Part shown: one piece after another, positions 53,957 to 61,830 of the stretch | Layout: the number at the start of each line of letters is the position of its first letter | Numbering within the stretch: the stretch's first letter is position 1 | DNA from: Pseudomonas syringae CC1557 | GTDB taxonomy: Bacteria > Pseudomonadota > Gammaproteobacteria > Pseudomonadales > Pseudomonadaceae | Length of the DNA stretch: 64,000 bases | Direction: 5' to 3' | Assembly: GCF_000452705.1 (NCBI RefSeq) | Contig: NZ_CP007014.1 | Location: 1,550,001-1,614,000 of the forward strand | The notes under the pieces: generated by a model | The model's input: the letters and a program-made list of their open reading frames with translations, nothing else | Databases searched by the model: none | What the model was told of the DNA's origin: nothing | Translations under genes and position numbers: made by a program

Positions 53957-53984
53957 TTGACTAAACAATCTGACGACCTATAAT
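53957..53984 (+). promoter_or_regulatory. Sigma-70 promoter of the tRNA-Arg genes
   Basis: TTGACT and TATAAT are separated by 16 bases and lie just 17 bases before the first tRNA-Arg. A GC-rich discriminator (GCGCGG) follows, typical for stringently controlled tRNA promoters. Confidence 0.85.
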
Positions 53985-54001
53985 GCGCGGCACCAACACA
54001 T

Positions 54002-54078
54002 GCACTCGTAGCTCAGCTGGATAGAGTACTCGGCTACGAACCGAGCGGTCACAGGTTCGAATCCTGTCGAGTGCACCA
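54002..54078 (+). tRNA. tRNA-Arg (anticodon ACG), copy 1
   Basis: A 77-base cloverleaf: acceptor GCACTCG pairs CGAGTGC, the anticodon loop is CTACGAA, T-loop GGTTCGAATCC, CCA encoded. The A of the anticodon is expected to become inosine. Confidence 0.97.
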
Positions 54079-54166
54079 TTTGAAGGTTGATTGAAGCACA
54101 GTAAGCAATTACGGGGTTTCAGACAACTGGCAACAACCAGAGGTGATCTGGTCTAAAAACACCAAT

Positions 54167-54243
54167 GCACTCGTAGCTCAGCTGGATAGAGTACTCGGCT
54201 ACGAACCGAGCGGTCACAGGTTCGAATCCTGTCGAGTGCACCA
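54167..54243 (+). tRNA. tRNA-Arg (anticodon ACG), copy 2
   Basis: Identical to copy 1 over all 77 bases, 88 bases further on; even the flanking ACCAATG/ACACATG bases are similar. A recent tandem duplication, transcribed from the same promoter. Confidence 0.97.
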
Positions 54244-54250
54244 TATACCG

Positions 54251-54281
54251 AAAAGCCCACATCGAAAGATGTGGGCTTTTT
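54251..54281 (+). terminator. Terminator of the tRNA-Arg pair
   Basis: AAAAGCCCACATC and GATGTGGGCTTTTT pair around GAAA-type loop bases. The A and T tracts allow action on both strands, also ending the DUF4124 transcript. Confidence 0.93.
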
Positions 54282-54287
54282 GCTTTC

Positions 54288-54779
54288 CTAGCGTTTTCCT
54301 TTAACGCATCCGTCTTCATCAAATGTCACGCTGTTGCTGCGGCCTTTTTTCTGCGTGTACTCATAGCGTAATTCTCCGTTGCGATTGGTGATCTTGTCCG
54401 GGCGCCCCAGCAAGCTTTCCACATCACGTTTTGTCATGCCCGGAGGCGTACGCTGATTGATGATTGCGGCTCGTCGCTGTTCTGCGCTGAGGCGATTGCC
54501 GCAGCCGTCGTCGCGGGTGCCGACTACTACCAGTTCTCTGGGTGAGACTTTTCTCCGGCCCGCCTCTCGATGGTTTGCAGGCGGAAGCAGCTCGATGAGG
54601 GTCCCGGGTGGCGCATTGAAGGCCTTTTGTAGCTGAGTGCTGTGGCCTTCGGGGCAGCCCAGTGTGGTGAAAGTGATTTTCCCTGCTGCGTCCTCGCAGC
54701 GTTGCACGGTGCTGGCCGTGACGTGAGCGGGCAGGTAGAGCAGGGTGCTGAACAAGGATAAACGAATGATGAGACGCAT
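54288..54779 (-). CDS. DUF4124-domain secreted protein
   Basis: A 163-residue protein. Signal peptide at residues 1-22 (ends HVTA), then the DUF4124 core with QRCEDAAGKITFTTLGCP, where two Cys could bond. The C-terminal part has an SmpA/OmlA-like helix-strand unit, TPPGMTKRDVESLLGRPD and YEYTQKKG. That combination suggests an envelope-assembly or adapter role, but no function is known. GGAGG precedes the chosen ATG by eight bases; a further in-frame ATG lies inside that ribosome site. Confidence 0.82.
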   Translation of the reverse strand: MRLIIRLSLFSTLLYLPAHVTASTVQRCEDAAGKITFTTLGCPEGHSTQLQKAFNAPPGTLIELLPPANHREAGRRKVSPRELVVVGTRDDGCGNRLSAEQRRAAIINQRTPPGMTKRDVESLLGRPDKITNRNGELRYEYTQKKGRSNSVTFDEDGCVKGKR

Positions 54780-55103
54780 GATCAAGTCCTCCATGACGGG
54801 CTGTCGTGAAAGCCTAACTGCGGTCTTTTCCGTGGGCGAGCGTGTTTTCTTGGCGAGATGTAACGTCGAACCTTTATCGGTTCACTTAACCTTGCAGCTT
54901 TGCGCCGCAAACGATTGTTATAAGCTGAATTTCTCGCGTGCGCATCGCCCAAAGCGGTGTATCATTGCGCCCGTCAGCCCCGCCGGGGCTTATGGAAAAC
55001 CTCCATGGACTTACCCAGTCGTTACTCAATAGTTTTTTTTGACAATCATGAATTAACTGATTGATCTCCCGGCGTGCTCCGCTGCTGGGAGTGGAGTTCG
55101 CCT
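54780..55103. other. Leader/promoter region of mgtE
   Basis: A 324-base spacer without a gene. A -10-like GTATCATT is near 54957-54965. Two small hairpins follow, AGCCCC/GGGGCT (54976-54990) and ATGGA/TCCAT (54992-55006), then a run of eight T at 55033-55040. This resembles a structured leader that could attenuate mgtE, but the sequences of the known M-box Mg2+ riboswitch are not seen. Confidence 0.5.
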
Positions 55104-56546
55104 ATGACCGAAAGAGAAGTAAAAAAAACGCAGGAAAGCTTGCAGGATCGCCTGGCTCAAGTCGTCGATCTGCTGCAACGCCAGCGTATTGTTGAAGACC
55201 TGACTCATCGTCAGGAGGGGCAACATCAGGATCGGGTAGAAAACCTGGTTCATCGGCAGAACCTCGTTGAATTGCAGCGCAAGCTCGACGACCTCCACTC
55301 TGCCGACGTCGCTTATATCCTTGAAGCGCTCCCTCTGGAAGATCGTCTGACTGTCTGGCAACTGGTCCAGGCTGATCGCGATGGCGACATTCTTCTCGAA
55401 GTATCCGATTCCGTTCGTGAAACCCTGATCGCCGACATGGACGATCATGAGTTGCTCGCGGCGGCACGGGACATGGACGCCGACGAACTGGCCGACCTTG
55501 CTCCCGAATTGCCCCGCGACGTCGTTCATGAGCTGATGGAAGCGCTGGATTCGCAGCAGCGCGAGCGTGTCCGATCTGCCTTGTCCTACGACGAGGATCA
55601 GGTTGGTGCGCTGATGGACTTCGAGATGGTGACCATCCGTGAGGACGTCAGCCTTGAAGTGGTATTGCGTTACCTGCGCAGGCTCAAAGAGCTGCCCGGC
55701 CATACTGACAAACTGTTCGTGGTCGATTCCGAAGGCGTGCTCAAGGGCGTGCTGCCCATCAAGCGTCTGCTGGTCAATGACCCGGAGAAGCAGGTGGGCG
55801 AAGTCATGGCCAACGACCCGGTCAGCTTTCATCCGGAGGACGACGCCTACGACGCCGCTCAGGCCTTCGAGCGTTACGACCTTATTTCCACCCCGGTTGT
55901 CGACAAGAACGGCAAGCTGATCGGGCGACTGACCATTGATGAAATGGTCGACCTGATTCGTGAAGAGAGCGAAAGCGAAGTTCTCAACATGGCCGGTCTG
56001 CGCGAGGAAGAAGATATCTTCGCCTCGGTATGGCGCTCGCTGCGCAACCGCTGGGCCTGGCTGGCAGTCAATCTGATAACTGCGTTCCTGGCGTCGCGTG
56101 TTATCGGACTGTTTGAAGGATCGATCGAGAAGCTGGTAGCGCTCGCTGCGCTGATGCCTATTGTTGCTGGCATTGGTGGCAACTCCGGTAACCAGACCAT
56201 CACCATGATTGTTCGCGCCATGGCTCTGGATCAGGTCAACACCGGCAATACCTCGCGATTGTTGCGTAAGGAGCTGGTGGTAGGGCTGATCAACGGCTTG
56301 ATCTGGGGGGGGGTGATAGGTGTAGTCGCGTACCTGCTGTATGGCAGTTGGTCGCTGGGTGTGGTGATGACTGCAGCAATGACGCTCAACCTGCTGCTTG
56401 CTGCGCTGATGGGGGTTTCCATCCCTATGGTGTTGGCGCGCCTGGGGCGAGACCCGGCGATGGGTGCCAGCGTGATGATCACCGCCGTGACAGACAGTGG
56501 GGGGTTCTTCATCTTCCTCGGCCTGGCGACCATCTTTCTGCTCTAG
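55104..56546 (+). CDS. mgtE: Magnesium transporter MgtE
   Basis: A 480-residue Mg2+ channel. N-terminal cytosolic domain (about 30-150, helical superhelix), two CBS domains (about 155-280, MDFEMVTIREDVSLEVVL and VMANDPVSFHPEDDAYDA), then five membrane helices. The pore helix region has MPIVAGIGGNSGNQT, the family signature, and MTAAMTLNLLLAALMG. Intracellular Mg2+ binding to the N and CBS domains closes the channel in MgtE relatives. Confidence 0.95.
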   Translation: MTEREVKKTQESLQDRLAQVVDLLQRQRIVEDLTHRQEGQHQDRVENLVHRQNLVELQRKLDDLHSADVAYILEALPLEDRLTVWQLVQADRDGDILLEVSDSVRETLIADMDDHELLAAARDMDADELADLAPELPRDVVHELMEALDSQQRERVRSALSYDEDQVGALMDFEMVTIREDVSLEVVLRYLRRLKELPGHTDKLFVVDSEGVLKGVLPIKRLLVNDPEKQVGEVMANDPVSFHPEDDAYDAAQAFERYDLISTPVVDKNGKLIGRLTIDEMVDLIREESESEVLNMAGLREEEDIFASVWRSLRNRWAWLAVNLITAFLASRVIGLFEGSIEKLVALAALMPIVAGIGGNSGNQTITMIVRAMALDQVNTGNTSRLLRKELVVGLINGLIWGGVIGVVAYLLYGSWSLGVVMTAAMTLNLLLAALMGVSIPMVLARLGRDPAMGASVMITAVTDSGGFFIFLGLATIFLL

Positions 56547-56572
56547 GGCCTGCCAAGCGTTGCGCCTATAAC

Positions 56573-56596
56573 CCCCGCCGTAACGGCGGTTTTTTA
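56573..56596 (+). terminator. Terminator of mgtE
   Basis: CCGCCG and CGGCGG pair around TAA, followed by TTTTTTATT, 27 bases after the mgtE stop. Confidence 0.85.
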
Positions 56597-56709
56597 TTGA
56601 TGAATTAATTTTCATCTTTCTTAAGGCAGTGACTCAACTCACAACAGCATTAAAATGCACCCCAATAAAAAGGCCAGCTTGCGCTGGCCTTGGTCTTCTA
56701 CGCTAACTT

Positions 56710-57033
56710 TCAGTCTTCGGAAGCCATTTCCGTGTCTTGAGCAATCAGCGAAACAAGAGCGTTCTGTTGACGATGTGACAGGTGACGAAAACGTTGCAGC
56801 AGCTCGCGTTCATTCAGAGACAGCTCAGGGCTATCAAGACGCAGGTTTGGCTCATCGCCAAGTGCACCTTCCTGGGTCAGACTCTGCTCGAGACGAGCAA
56901 TAATCTCCGAATTCATGCTGCGGTGATGATTCTTGGCTACTTCTTGCACGCGATTACGCATGCCGTCTGGTAGGCGAACGACGAACTTGTCAGCCGTGCG
57001 GCTGGAATAGATAGCCTGTTTCATAGGGCTCAT
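56710..57033 (-). CDS. amrZ: Ribbon-helix-helix regulator AmrZ (AlgZ)
   Basis: A 107-residue Arc/Mnt-family DNA-binding protein closely resembling P. aeruginosa Amr[38 protein letters not shown] and [17 protein letters not shown]. Residues 15-60 form the ribbon-helix-helix; the C-terminal part is the tetramerising tail. AmrZ controls alginate, motility and c-di-GMP genes. The ATG at 57033 is kept because its first residues (MSPMKQA) fit AmrZ, though a second ATG is three codons later. Confidence 0.93.
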   Translation of the reverse strand: MSPMKQAIYSSRTADKFVVRLPDGMRNRVQEVAKNHHRSMNSEIIARLEQSLTQEGALGDEPNLRLDSPELSLNERELLQRFRHLSHRQQNALVSLIAQDTEMASED

Positions 57034-57479
57034 ATATTTAACCGGTTAGTTCAGGGGAAGCGGTTCTAGCAAGTGGCCGCAAGATTGTAATTCTCAGACA
57101 GTCGTTTTGGCCAAATGTTCAACCGCGAAGCCAAGGGCCGACATAATGACGCAATCCGTCGAATCCTTGGCGTCAATTCTGTGACAAATATTGACTCAGG
57201 TAAAGGCTCTTTGCCAGCACCAATTATCAGAAATGCGACCCGCTTTGCAAATAATCCGACCTGCCCAGCGGCTGACGACGAGCACCTGCAATACAGGCCT
57301 TCTGCCGTGATGGCTATATGAGTCCAAGCGTAGGCGTTAATTCAACGGAAAGAGGTGCTAGCCGACCAGCGTGAGCATGGCAGGTGAAAAAAGGGCTTGA
57401 AGGGAGTGGAGGGGGGGAGAAATGGCTAGCGGGTCTGGCGGAAGGTAGCCAAATGCCGACGCGGACCATGTGGCCTGAC
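57034..57479. other. Upstream region of amrZ (no gene)
   Basis: A 446-base spacer. TTTGGCCAAAACGACTG on the minus strand (57101-57115) resembles the AmrZ site TTGGCANNACGCC and could be an autoregulatory site. GGCTAGC/GCTAGCC-type inverted repeats occur near 57357 and 57425. Short open frames here have no ribosome sites or recognisable products. Confidence 0.4.
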
Positions 57480-57665
57480 TCAGCGCAAAACCGGATCAAA
57501 CTTGAAGCGGCGGCCGAAGAACAGGGCAACAACGAAAAGGCTGGCGAACACACCGGCAGCAATATTGGCAGCGATGCTCATGGCTGGCGCGTGCAAAGGC
57601 AACAAGAGGTCAACGACCACGGCCATGACTGTCAGAACAAGGAATGACAACGCGGATTTTGACAT
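57480..57665 (-). CDS. Small inner-membrane protein (61 residues)
   Basis: Two hydrophobic helices separated by a short loop (SFLVLTVMAVVVDLLLPL and AANIAAGVFASLFVVALFF), then a basic FGRRFKFDP end in the cytosol. No family is recognised. Expressed toward amrZ on the same strand, following another small gene by about 50 bases. A leaderless or weak ribosome site (GAGAGAAG) precedes it. Confidence 0.6.
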   Translation of the reverse strand: MSKSALSFLVLTVMAVVVDLLLPLHAPAMSIAANIAAGVFASLFVVALFFGRRFKFDPVLR

Positions 57666-57712
57666 GGCAGCTTTCTTCTCTCTCGATTTGATAAAGTTCA
57701 GGCAAAACGGTC

Positions 57713-57952
57713 TCAAAAAACCCAGCGCTGTTCGGCACGTGGTGCCTGCATATCGGATACATCTTCAGTGGCCAGTATCGCCGCACTTGCGCTGCGATCA
57801 GTCATCACGGCCAGCTTCGGTGCCTGGCTAATGTGATGCTGCACAGGAGCCTGAACACTCACTTGCGCGCTCTGCGCACCGGAATCCTGGAAATGAAACG
57901 CCACCAGAGCCACCAGAGCTGCCGCATTCAACACTGAGAGAGTCTTGTTCAT
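57713..57952 (-). CDS. Small membrane-anchored protein (79 residues)
   Basis: One N-terminal helix (LSVLNAAALVALVAFHF) followed by a periplasmic tail of about 60 polar residues (QVSVQAPVQHHISQAP). No family is recognised. Stop lies 48 bases before the 61-residue membrane protein on the same strand, so the two may form an operon. CTGGAAA is the only ribosome-site candidate. Confidence 0.55.
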   Translation of the reverse strand: MNKTLSVLNAAALVALVAFHFQDSGAQSAQVSVQAPVQHHISQAPKLAVMTDRSASAAILATEDVSDMQAPRAEQRWVF

Positions 57953-58268
57953 TTTCCAGTACCTGTGCCCGACCGTTTGGGATGAGATGTGTTCACTGGT
58001 ATTGGTAATGCAGTCTGCATGCCAATGGTAAATTGGAAAAAATACCTTATAAATCAATTGCTTGATAATCGAAAAAAAGAGGGTATCAGTGCGTTTTGCA
58101 ATGATGGCTTTTTGGAGTATTGCAAATTGCATGATGGGTTCATCGAGCGGCGTATTTCAGCGACATCGGCTACAGCTCTGGAGGGCAATGACAACATGAC
58201 AAGAGCGACGCATCTCGCTAAGATGCACGCCGTCCTCGCTGGCACCAATCGGTGTGTCGGCACGCAGT
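57953..58268. other. AT-rich spacer before tRNA-Arg(CCT)
   Basis: A 316-base spacer of lower GC content. Near 58001-58026 an imperfect palindrome (ATTGG, ATGCAG, CTGCAT, CCAAT) sits 50-75 bases upstream of the 79-residue gene and could be an operator for it. No gene is supported in the remainder. Confidence 0.45.
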
Positions 58269-58345
58269 GTCTCAGTAGCTCAATTGGATAGAGCATCCCC
58301 CTCCTAAGGGGAAGGTTGCAGGTTCGAACCCCGCCTGGGACACCA
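58269..58345 (+). tRNA. tRNA-Arg (anticodon CCT)
   Basis: A 77-base cloverleaf: acceptor GTCTCAG pairs CTGGGAC (one T-G), the anticodon loop is CTCCTAA, T-loop GTTCGAACC, CCA encoded. This tRNA is a frequent integration target for genomic islands, and the gene content changes immediately after it. Confidence 0.95.
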
Positions 58346-58502
58346 TTAAATAAAGGGCTGTGGCCTTACGTAGCTATTCTTCCGTCCTTTCATGGGTGCA
58401 TGATGGGTGCTAAAAGTAGGCTGCGGATCAGCAAACCTCACGCGCTAAAGAGTGGTGAGGTTTTTTTGTGCGCTCAATTCGACGATTTCGCTAGGGAAGC
58501 AA

Positions 58503-59618
58503 ATGGGAAAGCTAGGAAGAAATGACAGATGTTGGTGCGATTCAGGCAAGAAATACAAAAAATGCCATCTTGCTCGGGAGTCGGCAGAGCCTCATAAGCC
58601 ATGGGACATCAGCGCTACTCATCGGAAGCATTTCTCAAAGAAGCTGTGCTCCGCCCCGGATCTTTTCCATGATCAGTGCTCCGGCTCAATCATCGCCGCA
58701 CATACCGTACCTCGTTCTGGAAGCCTGAACCAAATTGCGGATAATGGGCACGTCCTATCCTTCATGCCGTCTCTAGAAGGGCTTATCAAACACAACGGTG
58801 TTTTAAAGCCCGAGAAGGTGGGCGTCCGTCGTGCTTCTACTTTCAGCGGCTTTTGCTCGACGCACGACGACGCTCTTTTCGCGCCGATTGAGAAGGGGGT
58901 TTTTGTCGGAAGTCAGGAACAGTGCTTCCTGTTGGCGTATCGCGCCTATGCCCGAGAGATTTATACAAAGCGAGCTGCAGCGGAGCAGGCTCAGCTTTAT
59001 AAGGAACTCGACCGCGGGCGTACGCCAGATCGCCAGATTGAAATCCAGACGTTTGCTCGGCTCCACGGGGCAGGAATTAACGCAGCGTTACGCGATATTC
59101 AGATTCATAAGGCGCGCTTTGATAAATGCTTAATCAATGGAGATTATGCTCCAGTGCGCTCCTACATAATCGAATTGGAACAGGCTCCACCGGTAATGTG
59201 CAGCGGCACCTATGCGCCAAGCGTGGATTTTTGGGGAAGGCAGCTACAAGATATGGCCGATGTTGACCTAGTGCCTGAGCTTATGAGTGTCACTTCCTTC
59301 TTTGGTGGAGAGAAGGGGCAGATAGTTTTTTCGTGGATGGTCGAAGATGACAGATGCTGCATGGCCTTGATTAAAAGTCTGGAGCAAATTGATGATGCTG
59401 ATCTGTCCTTCAGACTTGTCGCCTATTTCTTCGACCATTTTGAAAATGTATTCGCCTCTCCGACTTGGTGGGATGGCATAGGCGAGCCGAATCAAAACGC
59501 TTTAATCGAGCGAATGCTTGGCGAAGTAGGGGTTATGTTCGGTCTTGTTCCTAACGTTAAGTCGCCTTTCAAAATATCACCATGGACCATTTCGAGGAGA
59601 TACCGAGTCGGCTTCTAA
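58503..59618 (+). CDS. SEC-C zinc-motif protein of unknown function (island)
   Basis: A 371-residue protein. The SEC-C motif is unusually at the N terminus: GRNDRCWCDSGKKYKKCH with Cys10, Cys12, Cys21, His22. A second metal-binding-looking region follows: C59SGSIIAAH67TVPRS, FC118STH121DD, which recalls the treble-clef/HNH arrangement. The rest is helical with no recognised fold. Located in the first gene slot after tRNA-Arg, with lower GC than the chromosome. Similar N-terminal SEC-C proteins of unknown role occur in islands; defence or nuclease function is possible but not shown. Its stop overlaps the convergent recombinase by four bases. Confidence 0.75.
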   Translation: MGKLGRNDRCWCDSGKKYKKCHLARESAEPHKPWDISATHRKHFSKKLCSAPDLFHDQCSGSIIAAHTVPRSGSLNQIADNGHVLSFMPSLEGLIKHNGVLKPEKVGVRRASTFSGFCSTHDDALFAPIEKGVFVGSQEQCFLLAYRAYAREIYTKRAAAEQAQLYKELDRGRTPDRQIEIQTFARLHGAGINAALRDIQIHKARFDKCLINGDYAPVRSYIIELEQAPPVMCSGTYAPSVDFWGRQLQDMADVDLVPELMSVTSFFGGEKGQIVFSWMVEDDRCCMALIKSLEQIDDADLSFRLVAYFFDHFENVFASPTWWDGIGEPNQNALIERMLGEVGVMFGLVPNVKSPFKISPWTISRRYRVGF

Positions 59619-60226
59619 GTGGTCCCACGGATGCGCAGTACGGTGGTAGTGGAGCAGTCAGCGTGCCGGGCAGTGGCGCGGATACCCAGCCCGGCCTTTA
59701 GCAACTCCCTCACTCGCCTGTGCAGATCGGCGTCCACTGGGCGGCCATGATACTTGCCATCGGCCTTCGCCTTCTCAATGCCCTGCGCCTGGCGCTCGCG
59801 TCGCTGCTCATAGTCTTTCCGAGCAATCGCAGCCATCATCTCTACCAGTATCGAGTTGATCGCTCCCAGCATCCGGCCGGTGAACTCATCGCCTTTCGTG
59901 TCCTGCATTCCCTGGTGTCTGGTCGGCAGGTCAAGTGCGACGATTCGCAGACCCTTGGAATCGATCGCAGCCTTGAGCTTCGCCCAGTCATCCATCGGCA
60001 AGCGGGATAGCCGGTCGATTGATTCAACAAGCAGCACGTCACCCTTGCGAGCATCTTTGAGCAGGCGAAGCAGCTCCGGCCGGTCAGCAGTCGCACCGCT
60101 GGCATTCTCCAGGTACTCGCTGGCCACCACCTTGTTGTGGTCGCTTGCGAACTGCTCGAGCGAGGCGCGAGCCCGGCCGGCGTCCTGCTCATCGGTCGAG
60201 GCTCAGATGTATGCGCGAATGAACAT
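59615..60226 (-). pseudogene. Serine recombinase (resolvase/invertase) with in-frame TGA
   Basis: Reading from the ATG at 60226 gives MFIRAYI, then TGA (60205-60203), then ASTDEQDAGRAR and a complete resolvase: SIDRLSRLPMDDWAKL, GRMLGAINSILVEMMAAIARKD and a C-terminal helix-turn-helix (LRKAGLGIRATARHADCSTTTV-type). Family members read YxRAST here, so a CGA arginine codon has probably become TGA. The catalytic Ser in ASTDEQ lies after the stop, so any internal start loses it. The gene should be inactive unless the stop is read through. Confidence 0.85.
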
Positions 60227-60235
60227 GATGTGCGT

Positions 60236-60345
60236 CCCGTATCAGTTTAGGTGTCTTACTAAGGCTGTTGCACTTTGAGTGTCACTTATCAAGCGGAACG
60301 CTGAAATAAACTGATATTTGCGCGTATCAGCTCAGGCATACCTTG
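60236..60345. promoter_or_regulatory. Res-like repeats upstream of the recombinase
   Basis: Three related segments lie just before the recombinase start: GTATCAGTTTAGGTGTC (60238-60254), the reverse-oriented TAAACTGATATTTGCG (60307-60322) and GTATCAGCTCAGGCATAC (60326-60343). The pattern suits resolvase-binding subsites, supporting that this was once a functional recombination unit. Confidence 0.5.
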
Positions 60346-60397
60346 TGTAACATCCCGTAGACAGCCCGTGGCACACGAAATTCAAGGAAGACACAAG

Positions 60398-61336
60398 ATG
60401 GAGAAAGGTCCAGGTGCGTTAAATGCGTTTGATCCAACGCCTGCGATGCTTCAGCAACTGAAACGTCATGAATCCGCCATCCAGGCCAGACACGACGCTT
60501 TGTCCGAGCGCGAAAAGAACACCGAAAAACGACTTCTTGAGGATCGAGCCGCTCTCGAATCAAAGGAGCAGGCTCTTTATGCACAAATGGAGCATCGATC
60601 CAGAATATTGGAGGAGCGCGAAAATTCAGTACTTCAAAAGCAGCTAGACCTGGAAAAAGCGCTTAACAAGAGCTCCTACGAAAGTGATAAGGCTAGGCGT
60701 GCTCTTTCAGAAGAGATCACCGCCAAGAGAGAACACTTAGAAATTTTAATCGCAGAGGCGGAGCTTGAGAAAGCCCGTTATTCCGCGCAAAGCCAAGAAG
60801 CGATTCAAAAGAACTCTGGGAAGTTTGTAAGCTCCGCTCTCTCCACGCTTGGGACGAAGGAGCAAAATTTCCATACGATATCGATCATTTGGGCAGTCAC
60901 GGGTGCCTTATCTCTAGTTTTAGCCGTGATTTTTGCGATCTTATCCATGATATATAGCTCGGACGATTTCCATCAGACCAGCTCATCGGGCCTTGGCTAC
61001 TATTTCTTTCACCTTTTTCGCGGACTTCTAGTGGTCGGTGTGTTCGCGGCGATGTCCCGCTATGCCTTCTTGTTCAGCAACTCTTATATGCATGAATCAT
61101 TGAAAATTGGAGAGCGTGTGCACGCTATAAAGTTTGGTGAGTTTTACCTCGATACTTATGGGGCGACCGCTGAATGGGACCAAGTGAGAGAAGCGTTTGC
61201 GCACTGGAACATCAGCGGGCAGAGCGCTTTTTCCCGATCTGAGGGAGGCACTTTGGATGTGAGCTTCACCGGGGCAGCTGGGAAACTAGCGGAAAAAGCT
61301 GTGGATATTGCTTCAAAGAAGGCCGCACCTGAGTAA
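60398..61336 (+). CDS. Coiled-coil two-helix membrane protein of unknown function (island)
   Basis: A 312-residue protein. Residues 20-135 are a long charged coiled coil (LEERENSVLQKQLDLEKAL). Two membrane helices follow at about 161-186 (ISIIWAVTGALSLVLAVIF) and 203-226 (LFRGLLVVGVFAAMSRYAF), and the C-terminal 85 residues are cytosolic. Both ends of the protein are thus cytosolic. No family is recognised. Start by AAGGAAGACACAAG. Lower GC than the chromosome. It resembles in outline some phage-defence effectors (coil plus membrane pair), but that is speculation. Confidence 0.7.
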   Translation: MEKGPGALNAFDPTPAMLQQLKRHESAIQARHDALSEREKNTEKRLLEDRAALESKEQALYAQMEHRSRILEERENSVLQKQLDLEKALNKSSYESDKARRALSEEITAKREHLEILIAEAELEKARYSAQSQEAIQKNSGKFVSSALSTLGTKEQNFHTISIIWAVTGALSLVLAVIFAILSMIYSSDDFHQTSSSGLGYYFFHLFRGLLVVGVFAAMSRYAFLFSNSYMHESLKIGERVHAIKFGEFYLDTYGATAEWDQVREAFAHWNISGQSAFSRSEGGTLDVSFTGAAGKLAEKAVDIASKKAAPE

Positions 61337-61436
61337 AAAAGCTGATATGAATGCTTTCCAAGTGCCGACCGGGCACGAAAGTCTGCCAACAGATTGGCCT
61401 CGCTATCGCCAGACTCTCTGATTGCAATGTGCTCGG

Positions 61437-61808
61437 TCAGGCTTGATCCTCGGCATAGATGGCGGCGCTGATGATTGCTCCACCCCAGCGCCGATCACCA
61501 ATGCAGATCGGTACCGGATTACCACTGGCCGTGGTATTCCTGGCACTGCCGAACACATAAGACGGCAGGTTTTCAGGTGAAGCACTTTGCTTCAGGCCTG
61601 ATGCCTGAGGACTGAGCATTTGGATGATCCCGCCCACAGCCAAGGCAATGCCCGGCGCCAAGGTAGCGCCGCTTGTGAAAGGGCTAAGGGCGATCAATAC
61701 AACGCCGATGACCGTCTGCAGAACTCCCGCCCGCTTGCTGCCGCTGATGGCGACTTCTATGAGATTTAACTTGGCCTGAGATCCGCTCAGAACTGAGCAT
61801 ATCTTCAT
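61437..61808 (-). pseudogene. Phage lambda-I-type tail assembly protein, N-terminally truncated
   Basis: About 123 codons. The part from GSKRAGVLQTVIGVVLIAL to GNPVPICIGDRRWGGAIISA is the C-terminal half of tail assembly protein I (lambda-like phages), including the glycine-rich hydrophobic segment. The usual 90-100 residue N-terminal domain is missing and the 5' end runs against the DUF2846 gene. No other tail gene follows, so this is a prophage remnant. Confidence 0.7.
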
Positions 61809-61830
61809 CCAAAGCGGCTGCCTCGCATGC

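Noticed and set aside
54966..55040. M-box magnesium riboswitch before mgtE
   Set aside because: Conserved M-box blocks are absent; only simple hairpins are seen.
55053..56615. 520-codon minus-strand frame opposite mgtE
   Set aside because: Shadow of mgtE codon structure; no ribosome site or domain.
57989..58291. 100-codon frame running into tRNA-Arg
   Set aside because: No ribosome site, composition unlike genes, ends within the tRNA.
58321..58345. Attachment-site duplicate of the tRNA-Arg 3' end within the window
   Set aside because: No second copy of GCCTGGGACACCA was found downstream up to 64000.
60203..60205. TGA codon as selenocysteine or recoded sense codon
   Set aside because: Homologous position is Arg in recombinases, no SECIS-like hairpin is seen after it, and a single-base change (CGA to TGA) explains it. 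Read-through is not excluded.
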